From NCBI RefSeq assembly GCF_002591975.1, contig NZ_NVQE01000003.1, forward strand, positions 62,001-126,000: 64,000 nt of DNA, in the 5' to 3' direction. Positions 16,594 to 25,414 of this stretch are shown one piece after another. This DNA comes from Mycobacterium neglectum (GTDB taxonomy: Bacteria > Actinomycetota > Actinomycetes > Mycobacteriales > Mycobacteriaceae). The position numbers and the translations under genes were made by a program. The notes below the pieces were generated by a model. It saw nothing but the letters and a program-made list of their open reading frames with translations, did not search any database and was not told the origin of the DNA. Position 1 is the stretch's first letter, and each line of letters opens with the position of its first letter.

Positions 16594-17397
16594 GTGACCG
16601 ATATCGAACCGTCGGAGCTCACCAAGTGGGATCCGGGTCTGACCGAACGCGTCATGGGCATCATGCGGCCTTTCCTCAAGCGGTACTTCCGGTCGGAAAC
16701 GCGGGGGCTGGAGAACATCCCGGCCGGCGGCGCGCTGCTGGTCTGCAACCACTCCGGCGGCATGCTGCCGATGGACGTTCCGATTCTCGCTGCCGACTTC
16801 TACGACCACCACGGCTACGACCGTCCGCTGTACACCCTGAGCCACGACATGCTGTCCGTCGGACCGACGGGCGACTTCTTCAAGAAGATCGGCTACATCA
16901 GCGCCAACCACGCGAATGCCGATGAGGCGCTGCGCTCGGGCGGTCTGGTCGTGGTGTTCCCCGGCGGCGACTACGACGTGTACCGGCCGACGTTCACCGA
17001 GAACGTGATCGACTTCGGCGGCCGCACCGGCTACGTGAAGGCCGCACTGAACGCCGGGGTGCCCATCGTCCCTGCGGTCGGCATCGGCGGCCAGGAGACA
17101 CAGATCTTCCTCACCCGCGGGACCTGGCTGGCCGAGCGCCTCGGGCCGATCGCCCGCCTGGCGCGCACCAAGATCGTGCCGATTTCATTCGGCTTCCCGT
17201 TCGGGCTGTCCCTGGTGGTTCCGCCCAACATTCCGCTGCCGTCCAAGATCGTCATGAAGGTCCTGCCACCGATCGACCTCGTTGCCGAGTTCGGCGAGGA
17301 TCCCGACATCGACGAGATCGACGCGCACGTGCGGCATGTGATGCAGCGTGCGCTGGACGAACTGGCCGGCGAACGCCGGCTTCCGATACTCGGCTGA
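16594..17397 (+). CDS. Lysophospholipid acyltransferase-like protein (PlsC/MGAT type)
   Basis: A 267-residue glycerolipid acyltransferase-like protein. The active-site block reads LLVCNHSGGMLPMDVPIL, the spaced His-Asp form of the MGAT-like branch, and FPGGDYDVYRPTFTENV supplies the glycine/Glu-type acceptor motif. It would transfer an acyl chain to a lysophospholipid or acylglycerol at the membrane. GTG at 16594 follows a clear purine-rich ribosome site. It is 8 bp upstream of an esterase of the LipC/LipO kind, almost surely an operon under the KstR-type site. It resembles Rv1428c in type and in its esterase and WS/DGAT neighbours. Confidence 0.83.
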   Translation: MTDIEPSELTKWDPGLTERVMGIMRPFLKRYFRSETRGLENIPAGGALLVCNHSGGMLPMDVPILAADFYDHHGYDRPLYTLSHDMLSVGPTGDFFKKIGYISANHANADEALRSGGLVVVFPGGDYDVYRPTFTENVIDFGGRTGYVKAALNAGVPIVPAVGIGGQETQIFLTRGTWLAERLGPIARLARTKIVPISFGFPFGLSLVVPPNIPLPSKIVMKVLPPIDLVAEFGEDPDIDEIDAHVRHVMQRALDELAGERRLPILG

Positions 17398-17405
17398 TCT
17401 CTTCC

Positions 17406-18659
17406 ATGGGTAAACGTCGCTTCACGTTGCTGCGCGCGGTCGCAGAACTCGTCAACGCCGCAAACGGTGTACAGCCGATCGCCCGCGAGGGTTACCCCAC
17501 CATTGGCGTATTCGCCTTCGGCTGGCCGACTTCGGAGATGTCGCCGGTGTACATGGGCGTCTCGATGCTCGATGCGCTGCGGCGCGGTCTGCGTGGCGAC
17601 TTCCGCGGGACCCGGGGCCGGATCGCGTTGGGGCTCACGACAATCGCGTGGGCGTTGCTGTACCTCATCCACCGCCGCAATGTGGCCTCGAAACCGCACT
17701 TCGAAGAGCCGCTGCGGAAGGCTCTCGGGGACGACTACGAGCAGATCGCCGCCCAGTCGCAGCCCGCGCGGCGCCGTCGCGCCCAGATCGGCGTCTGGCC
17801 CACCGAACTCGTCCGCAGGCGCTACGTCGAGAAAGCCAGCACGGTGCAGTACGGTCCGCACCGCCGGGTCAACCGAGCCGACATCTGGCGCCGCGCCGAC
17901 CTGCCGCGCGACGGCAAGGCGCCCGTGCTGCTGCAGGTACCCGGCGGTGCCTGGTCGATCGGTATGCGACGGCCGCAGTCCTATACCCTGCTGAGCCATA
18001 TGGCCGAGCGCGGCTGGGTGTGCCTGTCGATCGACTACCGCGTCAGCCCGAAGAACACCTGGCCCGACCACATCGTCGACGTCAAGCGTGCCCTGGCGTG
18101 GATCAAGGAGAACATCGCCGACTACGGCGGCGACCCGGATTTCGTTGCGATCACCGGAGGTTCGGCCGGCGGTCATCTGTCCTCGCTGGCCGCTCTGACT
18201 CCCAACGAGCCCCAGTGGCAGCCGGGATTCGAGGACGCCGACACCTCGGTCGCTGCGGCGGTGCCGATCTACGGCCGCTACGACTGGTTCACCACAACGG
18301 GTTCCGGCCGCAAGGAGTTCATCGCCTTCCTGCAGAAGTTCGTGGTAAAAAAGCCGTTCGCCGCGAACCGGCAGACCTACCTCGACGCATCGTCGATCAA
18401 GCGGTTACGCCCTGATGCCCCACCATTTTTCATCCTGCACGGCCAGGACGACTCCATCATCCCGGTAGGCGAGGGCCGCGAATTCGCCGACGCGTTGCGC
18501 GAGGTGTCGACGTCGACCGTCGCCTACGCGGAGATCCCACATGCGCAGCACGCATTCGACTTCTACTACGGGTCGCCCCGCGCGCACTACACGGCCCGGG
18601 CGGTCGAGGAGTTCCTGTCGTGGGTGCACGCCAAGCGTCAGGCGACTAGGGCGCCATAG
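17406..18659 (+). CDS. Alpha/beta-hydrolase esterase, LipC/LipO-like
   Basis: A 417-residue carboxylesterase of the hormone-sensitive-lipase-like group. An N-terminal hydrophobic helix (about 72-90) may anchor it. The oxyanion motif is PGGAWSIG (179-186), the nucleophile S253 sits in GGSAGG, the acid is D349 or D350 in HGQDDS, and the histidine is H383 in HAQHAFD. It shares long blocks with the lipC product at 20089-21312 (WRRADLP, GWVCLSIDYRV, SAGGHLSSLA), so the two are paralogues. Its 3' end overlaps the convergent WS/DGAT gene by 14 bp. Acts on medium- to long-chain esters by family inference. Confidence 0.88.
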   Translation: MGKRRFTLLRAVAELVNAANGVQPIAREGYPTIGVFAFGWPTSEMSPVYMGVSMLDALRRGLRGDFRGTRGRIALGLTTIAWALLYLIHRRNVASKPHFEEPLRKALGDDYEQIAAQSQPARRRRAQIGVWPTELVRRRYVEKASTVQYGPHRRVNRADIWRRADLPRDGKAPVLLQVPGGAWSIGMRRPQSYTLLSHMAERGWVCLSIDYRVSPKNTWPDHIVDVKRALAWIKENIADYGGDPDFVAITGGSAGGHLSSLAALTPNEPQWQPGFEDADTSVAAAVPIYGRYDWFTTTGSGRKEFIAFLQKFVVKKPFAANRQTYLDASSIKRLRPDAPPFFILHGQDDSIIPVGEGREFADALREVSTSTVAYAEIPHAQHAFDFYYGSPRAHYTARAVEEFLSWVHAKRQATRAP

Positions 18660-20064
18660 CGGATTCGATGACCGTCAGCTGCTCGGAAAGTCCTGCAGCG
18701 CGGCGGATTTCGATGAACGCGTCGACCATCGCGTCGGTCAGCTCGTGCGGATCCTTCAAGGTGGCCCCGTCGGACAGCACCGACACGTTGAGCTGATCTA
18801 CGTAACTCCACACCGTGATGTTCAGCCCGCTGCCCGTGGTGAGTGGGCCGACCGAGTAGATCTCGGTGACCAGTGCGCCTCCGACGCGGCCGGGCTCACG
18901 CGGACCGGGCACGTTCGAGATCGGGATGTTGAGCACTTTGTTCTGGCCGTCCTTGTCGGCCAGCCAGTGGAACAGCCGTTCCGCGGGCCCTGGCGGAAAG
19001 TAGGCCGACCATCGGCTGACAAGTTCGGGTCCGAGCAGGTGGTGTGCTTCCTTGGCATCCACCGCGGCGTCGTGCACGGCCCGCACGCGCGCAAGCGGAT
19101 CGTCGAGCTCGATCGGCACCACCATCATGACGCCACTGAATCGGTTGCCGGAGATGCGGTCCGGTGAGAAGTCGAAACTGACTGGGACGGAGGCCAACAG
19201 CGGATGGTCGGCGTGTCCGTCGTACTTGAGTGACAGCTGACGCAGCGCCCCCGACGAGATCGCGAGCACCATGTCGTTGATGGTGACGCCGAGGTGCTTA
19301 CTGGTCTCTTTGACGTCCGCCAGGGCAAGTGTGGCGGTAGCGAACCTGCGCTGTGCGTCGACGCGATGATTCATGAACGACGGCGGCGGCGTGAAGGGCC
19401 GTGTCAGTTCGGGAGACAGCTTCATCGAACTCTTGCGGACCCGGCCGATGCCCTGCGCCGTGTAGCGCATCACTCCCGGCAGCCGGCCGATATGCCGCAT
19501 GTGGTCGGCGAACGCGGTGCGCAGGAGTTCACCCTTGGTGGGCGGGGGTTCGCAGGCATACGAGTCGCGATCGGGCTGCGGGCTTTGTTGCAGGTCCATC
19601 CCGCGTGCCAGCAGGTTGGCCGAGGCGACGCCGTCGGCAAGGGCGTGGTGGATCTTGCCGAGTACCGCGATGCGGCCGTTCGCCAATCCCTCGATGAAGT
19701 ACATCTCCCACAGCGGCCGGCTGCGATCGAGCGGGGTGCTGGCGATCCGGCCGACGGCATCATCGAGCTCGCGGCGGCCACCGGGGCTGTCGACTCGATA
19801 GGGACGGACGTGGTACTCGAGGTCGACCTCGCAGTTCTCCTGCCACATCGGATGGTGGAACTTGAAAGGAACGTCGACGAGCTGATAGCAGAACGGATCG
19901 AGCTTGTGGAGGCGGCCGTGGATGACCTGGCGAAACTCGTCAATGCCGAAATGGCGACCCTTCAGCTCGGAGACGTCGATCACCGCGAGCTTGAGCGTGT
20001 GCATGTGCACGGTCGGCGTTTCGCTGTAGAGCAGGACAGCGTCCCAGCCGCTGAGCCTCTTCAC
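18646..20064 (-). CDS. Wax ester synthase/diacylglycerol acyltransferase (WS/DGAT)
   Basis: A 472-residue WS/DGAT that esterifies acyl-CoA to diacylglycerol or a fatty alcohol, making storage lipids. The catalytic motif HHALADG lies at 139-145, and the C-terminal half shows the conserved ISNVPGPREPGRVGG and GSGLNITVWSYVDQLNVSV segments. The length equals that of Rv0221. It lies 24 bp downstream of lipC on the same strand, so a synthase and a lipase probably share a transcript, allowing triacylglycerol turnover. Confidence 0.92.
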   Translation of the reverse strand: MKRLSGWDAVLLYSETPTVHMHTLKLAVIDVSELKGRHFGIDEFRQVIHGRLHKLDPFCYQLVDVPFKFHHPMWQENCEVDLEYHVRPYRVDSPGGRRELDDAVGRIASTPLDRSRPLWEMYFIEGLANGRIAVLGKIHHALADGVASANLLARGMDLQQSPQPDRDSYACEPPPTKGELLRTAFADHMRHIGRLPGVMRYTAQGIGRVRKSSMKLSPELTRPFTPPPSFMNHRVDAQRRFATATLALADVKETSKHLGVTINDMVLAISSGALRQLSLKYDGHADHPLLASVPVSFDFSPDRISGNRFSGVMMVVPIELDDPLARVRAVHDAAVDAKEAHHLLGPELVSRWSAYFPPGPAERLFHWLADKDGQNKVLNIPISNVPGPREPGRVGGALVTEIYSVGPLTTGSGLNITVWSYVDQLNVSVLSDGATLKDPHELTDAMVDAFIEIRRAAGLSEQLTVIESAMAP

Positions 20065-20088
20065 AAGCTACCTCCCTGCCCGGGGCAG

Positions 20089-21312
20089 CTAGATGACCTT
20101 CTTCGCCCCGATCAGGGAGCGGCTGCGATGAATCTGGTTGAGGAACAACCCGATTGCGGTCGACATCGATCCTGTGCGGGCACCGTCGATCATATCGAAC
20201 GCATGACCTGCGCCCGGCAATTCGACGTAACCCACCACCGAATGCGATGCCGCCCGCAGCCGCTCGACGAAGCTGCGGGCCTGGGCGACGGGGATGACGC
20301 TGTCACCGGTGCCGTGCACGACGAGGAACGGCGGCGCGTCGGCGTGCACGCGCGCGATGGGAGATGCCTTACGGAAGATGTCGGGATGCTTGACCAGCTT
20401 GCGCTTGACCACGATGCGTTCCAGGAAATCGACGAACCTGACCCGTTCGACCGTCGAGCGGTCCTCCCAGTCGTAGCGGCCGTAGATCGGCACCACCGCG
20501 TCCACCGAAGTATCGGAACCCTCGGGGAGTTCGGCTTGAAACTCCGGGTCGTTGGCGGTCAGACCGGCCAGGGCCGCCAGGTGTCCACCGGCCGAGGTGC
20601 CGGCGATCGTCACGAAATTGCGGTCGCCGCCGAACTTGTCGACGTTGGCGCGGGCCCACGCGATCGCCGTCTTGACGTCGGTGATGTGCGAGGGCCACGT
20701 GTGATGCGGCGCCACTCGGTAGTCGATGGACAGGCACACCCAGCCGAGCTCGGCCAGGTGCGACATGAGCGCGTAGCCCTGCAACATGCGACTGCCGTGC
20801 ACCCATGCGCCACCGGGCACGAAAATCAGCACGGGCGCGGGTTCGGCGGGCAGATCGTCGCGGCGCCACACATCGAGCAGCTGGGACGGGCGCGGCCCGT
20901 ACTGCACCGACGAGCGATGGACTTTGCGGCGCTGCTCCCGCAGTTTCCACAGCGGCGGCACCTTCTCGGGTGCCGGCCACTCGATATCGAGGTCGTTGGC
21001 GTTGACGATTCCGCGCAGCGCCGCCGCGGTCACTTCATTCGTGCAGTCCCTGTCTGCGCGCTTTTGCTCCGTATCCCCGGGGCTAAGCAACGACTTGGCC
21101 GTCGCGCCGAGAAAGTCAGGGAGATGACGGTAGCCCCAAACGCTCGCCGCGGTGAGGGCACCAAGTGGCTCAAGGTGTTTCCCGACGACGGGCAGCGAAG
21201 CCGACGCCACGCTCATCGCCAGCATGTAGTCCGACGGGCCGGCGTTCAGCAACCACCGGGCGCGTGTCCACATCGTCGGTCCGGGATACCGGGTTTCCGG
21301 TCGTGGCGACAT
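20089..21312 (-). CDS. lipC: Esterase/lipase LipC
   Basis: A 407-residue alpha/beta-hydrolase that closely follows Rv0220 LipC in sequence as I remember it (PADYMLA-like N-terminus, PVLIFVPGGAWVHG, SAGGHLAALAGLT, and an end like FLNQIHRSRS). The nucleophile is in GTSAGGH, the acid in VHGTGDSVIPV, and the histidine in GAGHAFDMIDG. In M. tuberculosis LipC is a cell-surface esterase. Start: ATG 21312 (MSPRPETRYPG) is preferred; ATG 21354 would add 14 residues, and neither has a good ribosome site. It is transcribed with the WS/DGAT gene and diverges from a double acyl-CoA dehydrogenase. Confidence 0.86.
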   Translation of the reverse strand: MSPRPETRYPGPTMWTRARWLLNAGPSDYMLAMSVASASLPVVGKHLEPLGALTAASVWGYRHLPDFLGATAKSLLSPGDTEQKRADRDCTNEVTAAALRGIVNANDLDIEWPAPEKVPPLWKLREQRRKVHRSSVQYGPRPSQLLDVWRRDDLPAEPAPVLIFVPGGAWVHGSRMLQGYALMSHLAELGWVCLSIDYRVAPHHTWPSHITDVKTAIAWARANVDKFGGDRNFVTIAGTSAGGHLAALAGLTANDPEFQAELPEGSDTSVDAVVPIYGRYDWEDRSTVERVRFVDFLERIVVKRKLVKHPDIFRKASPIARVHADAPPFLVVHGTGDSVIPVAQARSFVERLRAASHSVVGYVELPGAGHAFDMIDGARTGSMSTAIGLFLNQIHRSRSLIGAKKVI

Positions 21313-21487
21313 TGCGCGACTGTACCCCGCAGCGGAGTTCTCAAACGACAACATTCGCTAGATGTCTACCGGTTGCATCTGGAAAGTTGTCTGTGAGCCG
21401 GATCACGTAGACGCTGAGCTGCACCGCAGGGCTAGCGTGACGTGACGAGCGTCAAATGTAAACCCAAATGTGAATGAGGACTCCATC

Positions 21488-23656
21488 GTGAGTAAGTCGG
21501 CACTTGCCATCACAGAAGAGCACACAGACCTCGCCGACGCGGCGTTTGGCCAGCTCAGCCGGGCGAAGAGCCGGGCCGCGGCCCGTGCGACGCTCGAGGG
21601 CGGGTCCTCACACCCGGCCGAGGTCTGGTCGGCGGCCGCCGACCTGGGATGGGCCGGTTTGGCGATCGCCGAGGAATACGGGGGCTCGGGCTTCGGACTG
21701 TCCGAACTGGCGGTGGTGCTGGAGGCCCAGGGGCACGAACTGTGCCCCGGCCCGTTCCTGCCGAGTGTCGCCGCGGGGGTCGTCATCGACCGCTGCGCCT
21801 CGGATTCCCTTCGTGCTCAACTGCTTCCAGGGTTGGCCGACGGCAGGACGATCGGCGCGCTGGCCGTATCGGGCAACGTGACGATCGGCTCCGATCTGGT
21901 GGTGACCGGCGAGAGCCCAGCGGTCCTTGGGGCACCTGACGCCGATCTTCTCATCGTCATCGCAGGTCAGGACGTCGTAGTGGTCGACGCAGGGGCCGAC
22001 GGCGTCACGGTCACGGCACAGGAGTCCCTTGACCCCACCAGAAGCGTCGGGTCCGTCGCCCTGCGCGACGTGGCCGTCGCCGAGGACCGAGTCCTGCGCG
22101 GCGCGGCGCGCAAGGCGCGAACCGTCTTCCGGATCCTGGCGTCGGCCGAAGCCGTGGGCGTCAGTTGGGCGACTCTGGAGATGGCCGTCGAATACGCCAA
22201 GGTGCGCGAGCAGTTCGGCCGCACGATCGGCACCTTTCAGGCGGTCAAACACCATGCCGCGAACATGCTCGTCAACGCGGAAGAGACCACCGCGGCCACC
22301 TGGGACGCGGCGCGCGCCGATGATCTGGACACCGCATGGTTCGCCGCGGCGGTCGCCGCATCCCACGCTATCCGGACACAGATCTTCAACTCGCAGAACA
22401 ATATTCAGCTACACGGCGGGATCGGATTCACATGGGAACATGACGCGCATCTCTACCTGCGCCGGGCTCGCACGCTCGCCGCGTTGATGTCCGAAGCCGG
22501 CGATCCGCTGCTCGACGTCGTCGAGGGTCAACGCAGCGGCCAGGCGCACGGCGCATCGTTCACCCTGCCCGACGAAGCCGAGAAGCACCGCGAGCAGGCG
22601 CGCGAGGCCGTCACCACGCTGCGCGGGCTGCCAGCCGAGAAGCAGCGCGACTTCCTGGTGGACTCCGGATACCTGGTGCCGCACTGGCCGAAGCCGTGGG
22701 GCCGCGCCGCCGACGTGCTCGAGCAGTTGGTCATCGAGGAGGAGTTCAGCGGCGTCGAGCGGCCCGACATGGGCATCACCGGATGGGTGACGCTGACAAT
22801 CTCCCAGGCCGGTACCGATGACCAACGCGAGCGCTGGGTCGAACCGGTGCTGCGCGGTGAGGTCATGTGGTGCCAGCTGTTCTCCGAGCCCGGCGCGGGC
22901 AGCGATGCCGCCGCGGTGCGAACTTCGGCCAAGAAGGTGGACGGTGGGTGGCGGGTCACCGGGCAGAAGGTATGGACCAGCCTGGCCCACCTGTGCCAAT
23001 GGGGACTGGCGACCGTGCGCACCGATCCCGACGCCGCCAAGCACGCCGGCGTGACGATGATGGCGATCGACATGAAAGCCGAAGGCGTGACGGTCAATCC
23101 GCTCAAGGGGATGACCGGCCACGCGCACTTCAACGAGGTGTTCTTCGACGACGTCTTCGTTCCGGACTCCGATGTGGTTGGCGACGTGAACAAGGGCTGG
23201 CTGGTGGCGCGCGCCACGCTCGGCAATGAACGCGTCTCGATCGGTGGCGGTTCGGGTGGCACCAGCGGCTTCTCGGCCGATGAGCTCATCAAGCTGCTCG
23301 ACAACGCTCCCGCCGAAACCGCCGCGTATTACCTGCGCCGTGCGGGTGAGGTCATCGCCGAATCGCATACGTTGAGACTCCTCAACCTGCGCCGGGTCAC
23401 CCGCGCGATCGCCGGGTCCGAACCCGGCCCCGAGGGCAACGTCACCAAGCTGCTGCTGGCCGAGGCCGGTCAGCGGATGACCGAGCTGGGCCTGGAATTG
23501 GCGGGCTCGGCAGCCATCGTCGGGCAGACGCCGATGCTGACGTTGGCTTACCTGGGCAACCGGGCCATGACCATCGCAGGCGGCACTTCGGAGATCACGC
23601 GGAACACGATCGCAGAACGGATTCTGGGTCTGCCTCGCGATCCACTGCTGAAGTGA
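21488..23656 (+). CDS. Fused two-domain acyl-CoA dehydrogenase
   Basis: A 722-residue protein with two acyl-CoA dehydrogenase units in tandem. The N-terminal unit (about 1-340) ends in VREQFGRTIGTFQAVKHH and LHGGIGFTWEHDAHLYLRR. The C-terminal unit (about 360-722) has FSEPGAGSDAAAVRTSAKK, VTGQKVWTSLAH and AGGTSEITRNTIAERILGLP. Such double enzymes are the fused form of the two-subunit FadE type. GTG at 21488 is chosen because GAGGA lies 7 nt upstream, although an in-frame GTG exists at 21470. Its size is like FadE6, FadE22 and FadE34 of M. tuberculosis; which one is the orthologue I cannot tell. Confidence 0.9.
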   Translation: MSKSALAITEEHTDLADAAFGQLSRAKSRAAARATLEGGSSHPAEVWSAAADLGWAGLAIAEEYGGSGFGLSELAVVLEAQGHELCPGPFLPSVAAGVVIDRCASDSLRAQLLPGLADGRTIGALAVSGNVTIGSDLVVTGESPAVLGAPDADLLIVIAGQDVVVVDAGADGVTVTAQESLDPTRSVGSVALRDVAVAEDRVLRGAARKARTVFRILASAEAVGVSWATLEMAVEYAKVREQFGRTIGTFQAVKHHAANMLVNAEETTAATWDAARADDLDTAWFAAAVAASHAIRTQIFNSQNNIQLHGGIGFTWEHDAHLYLRRARTLAALMSEAGDPLLDVVEGQRSGQAHGASFTLPDEAEKHREQAREAVTTLRGLPAEKQRDFLVDSGYLVPHWPKPWGRAADVLEQLVIEEEFSGVERPDMGITGWVTLTISQAGTDDQRERWVEPVLRGEVMWCQLFSEPGAGSDAAAVRTSAKKVDGGWRVTGQKVWTSLAHLCQWGLATVRTDPDAAKHAGVTMMAIDMKAEGVTVNPLKGMTGHAHFNEVFFDDVFVPDSDVVGDVNKGWLVARATLGNERVSIGGGSGGTSGFSADELIKLLDNAPAETAAYYLRRAGEVIAESHTLRLLNLRRVTRAIAGSEPGPEGNVTKLLLAEAGQRMTELGLELAGSAAIVGQTPMLTLAYLGNRAMTIAGGTSEITRNTIAERILGLPRDPLLK

Positions 23657-23662
23657 ACGGGA

Positions 23663-24778
23663 CTACAGGCCGATCAGGTCGGCACTCTGCTCGGCGATCG
23701 CGGGACCCAGCGTCATGCCGCGGCCACCGGGCCCCGTGACGACCCATACGCCGTCCTCGGGCGTCGTCCGGCAGACCAGCTGATCGGGATCGACGGACTG
23801 GCTGTACACGCCGGCCCAGCGCTGCCGGATCGGCGGCAGTGCCCGGCCGAGGAATTGCTCGACTACGTCGACGAGATAGGCGTAGGGCCCCTCTGTCACG
23901 TCGAACGCGAACGGCTCGCGGTACTCGTGGGTGTCACCGATGGTCAGCCCACCGTGCAAACGCTGGACACACAGCAGCTGCATATGGTGCTCCTCGGCAA
24001 CCGCATCCTGAGGTTCGCTGCGGCGCAGGGCATCCAATGCCTCTCCCGCGAACCCCGGGTAGTACCGAAAGCTGTCGCCGTCGGCGATGGCAGTCGTCAG
24101 CGGCTCCTCCAGTGGCTCGGTCTGCATCATCTGCAGACGCACCCGGCGCACCGGAAGGTCACCGGCGATCTCGCGAACCAGGCCACCATGCGCGGCTCCG
24201 GCGCAGATCAGCACCAGATCGCTGCCGTGCCTTTGCCCCCGGTCGTCGAGGACGGTCGAGGCCTGTACGCCTCTGACCTCGGTCCCGGCGTGGAACGTAT
24301 ACCTGCCCGTCGCGGCCATGTAGTCGCGGATCGCAGGCATCGCCTGCCGGGATTCGACCGCGGCATCGAGGGAACAGTGCAGGCCCGCAAGGTATTTCCC
24401 CCGCAGTACCGGGTTGAGTGTGCGCACCTGGTCAGGGTCAAGCATGGCGAAACCGCGAGTCTCGGCGTCGGCGCGGGCCACCACCTCCTCGGCAACGGCG
24501 ACTTCCCCCGGTGTGCGCAGCAGCGTCAGCGATCCGGCTGCGCGGAAGCCGATGCCAGGAATCTTGGCGCCAAGGCGCTCCCACAGCTCGCGGGATCGCA
24601 GTGTCATGGCGAGCTCGGCGTTGGCGCGACCGGAGATCCACACCAGACCGAAATTGCGTACCGTCGCGCCGCGGGCTTCGGTCTCACGTTCCAGTTGGAC
24701 GACCTCGTGTCCGCGACGCACGGCCTCGAAGGCATGCGCGGTGCCGAGCACTCCGCCGCCGACTATTGTCACCCGCAT
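23663..24778 (-). CDS. FAD-dependent oxidoreductase, phosphonate-associated type
   Basis: A 371-residue DAO-type flavin oxidoreductase. The N-terminal FAD motif is VTIVGGGVLGTAHAFEAVRR with an acidic residue at the end of strand 2 (VVQLERE). Segments such as GATVRNFGLVWISGRANAEL and the C-terminal GPGGRGMTLGPAIAEQSADL fit the TIGR03364 group, which occurs in phosphonate-degradation gene clusters and oxidises aminophosphonates or related amines. ATG at 24778 begins directly at the FAD motif. It diverges from the PhnZ-like and GntR genes over a shared operator. The exact substrate is inferred only from the neighbourhood. Confidence 0.8.
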   Translation of the reverse strand: MRVTIVGGGVLGTAHAFEAVRRGHEVVQLERETEARGATVRNFGLVWISGRANAELAMTLRSRELWERLGAKIPGIGFRAAGSLTLLRTPGEVAVAEEVVARADAETRGFAMLDPDQVRTLNPVLRGKYLAGLHCSLDAAVESRQAMPAIRDYMAATGRYTFHAGTEVRGVQASTVLDDRGQRHGSDLVLICAGAAHGGLVREIAGDLPVRRVRLQMMQTEPLEEPLTTAIADGDSFRYYPGFAGEALDALRRSEPQDAVAEEHHMQLLCVQRLHGGLTIGDTHEYREPFAFDVTEGPYAYLVDVVEQFLGRALPPIRQRWAGVYSQSVDPDQLVCRTTPEDGVWVVTGPGGRGMTLGPAIAEQSADLIGL

Positions 24779-24852
24779 TCGGACGACCCTTCTCACCCCG
24801 TGCAACCATCCATCGACCGTTGGGTATTGCACTGGGGAACAACAGGTTAAGA

Positions 24853-24868
24853 ATTGGTATAGACCAAT
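24853..24868. promoter_or_regulatory. GntR/PhnF-type operator in the phosphonate module
   Basis: ATTGGT-ATAG-ACCAAT is a perfect 6-bp-arm inverted repeat. Its core TGGTATAGACCA fits the HutC-subfamily pattern (GGTnTAGACC) and, as I recall, equals the published PhnF site of M. smegmatis. A -10-like TACACT (24875-24880) lies 6 nt before GTG 24887, so the downstream transcript is probably leaderless and the repeat would cover about -34 to -19, blocking polymerase. It also lies in the promoter of the divergent oxidoreductase. Confidence 0.72.
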
Positions 24869-24886
24869 CTCGGGTACACTGAGTTC

Positions 24887-25414
24887 GTGGCGATTCTCTC
24901 CGAAGTCGAGGGTGTATTGCGATCTCTGCGCGACGTGTGGGACGAGGATGCGGTCGACGAACTCGACCACGCGCTGCAGGCTGCCGCCCGAGCGACCGAG
25001 GACGGCGCCGACGACGAACTCGTGCTCGCCACGGCATTACACGACCTCGGCCACAGCCCGTTGTTCGGCGACGACTGGAAGAACCATCACGACACCATGG
25101 CCCGTAGTTGGCTGACCCCCCGATTCGGCGAACGGGTTGGCTGGTTGGCCGGCGCGCATGTGGCGGCCAAGCGCTACCTCGTTGCGACAGATCCCGAATA
25201 CGCCGGGACGCTGTCGGACGTGTCGGTCGACTCACTTCACCACCAAGGGGGTGCCGGGGCCGACCCGGCGTTCGTCGACCACCCGTGGTGGACGGATGCG
25301 CTGCGATTGCGCCGCTACGACGACGCCGCGAAGGTGCCTGGCGCGGCGGGACTGTCCATCGACGGCGTGCTCGCAGTGGCAGAACGCATTCTGCTTCGCG
25401 CCGATCGTAAATGA
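24887..25414 (+). CDS. PhnZ-like HD-domain protein
   Basis: A 175-residue HD-domain protein of the PhnZ/MIOX-like mixed-valence di-iron type. Likely metal ligands are H28, H52, D53, H67 or H68, H91 and D145 or D146; the segments HVAAKRYLVATDPEYA and DALRLRRYDDAAKVPG match the phosphonate-operon HD family (TIGR03276-like). PhnZ itself splits 2-amino-1-hydroxyethylphosphonate to glycine and phosphate using O2. No PhnY-type hydroxylase is nearby, so another source of hydroxyphosphonate, or a different substrate, is needed. GTG 24887 lacks a Shine-Dalgarno, in keeping with leaderless translation. Its stop overlaps the GntR start (ATGA). Confidence 0.8.
   Translation: MAILSEVEGVLRSLRDVWDEDAVDELDHALQAAARATEDGADDELVLATALHDLGHSPLFGDDWKNHHDTMARSWLTPRFGERVGWLAGAHVAAKRYLVATDPEYAGTLSDVSVDSLHHQGGAGADPAFVDHPWWTDALRLRRYDDAAKVPGAAGLSIDGVLAVAERILLRADRK

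Noticed and set aside
19294..21396. 700-codon plus-strand frame opposite the WS/DGAT and lipC genes
   Set aside because: Antisense shadow caused by high GC; composition is unlike protein (many Arg, His, Gln) and the opposite strand has clear enzymes.
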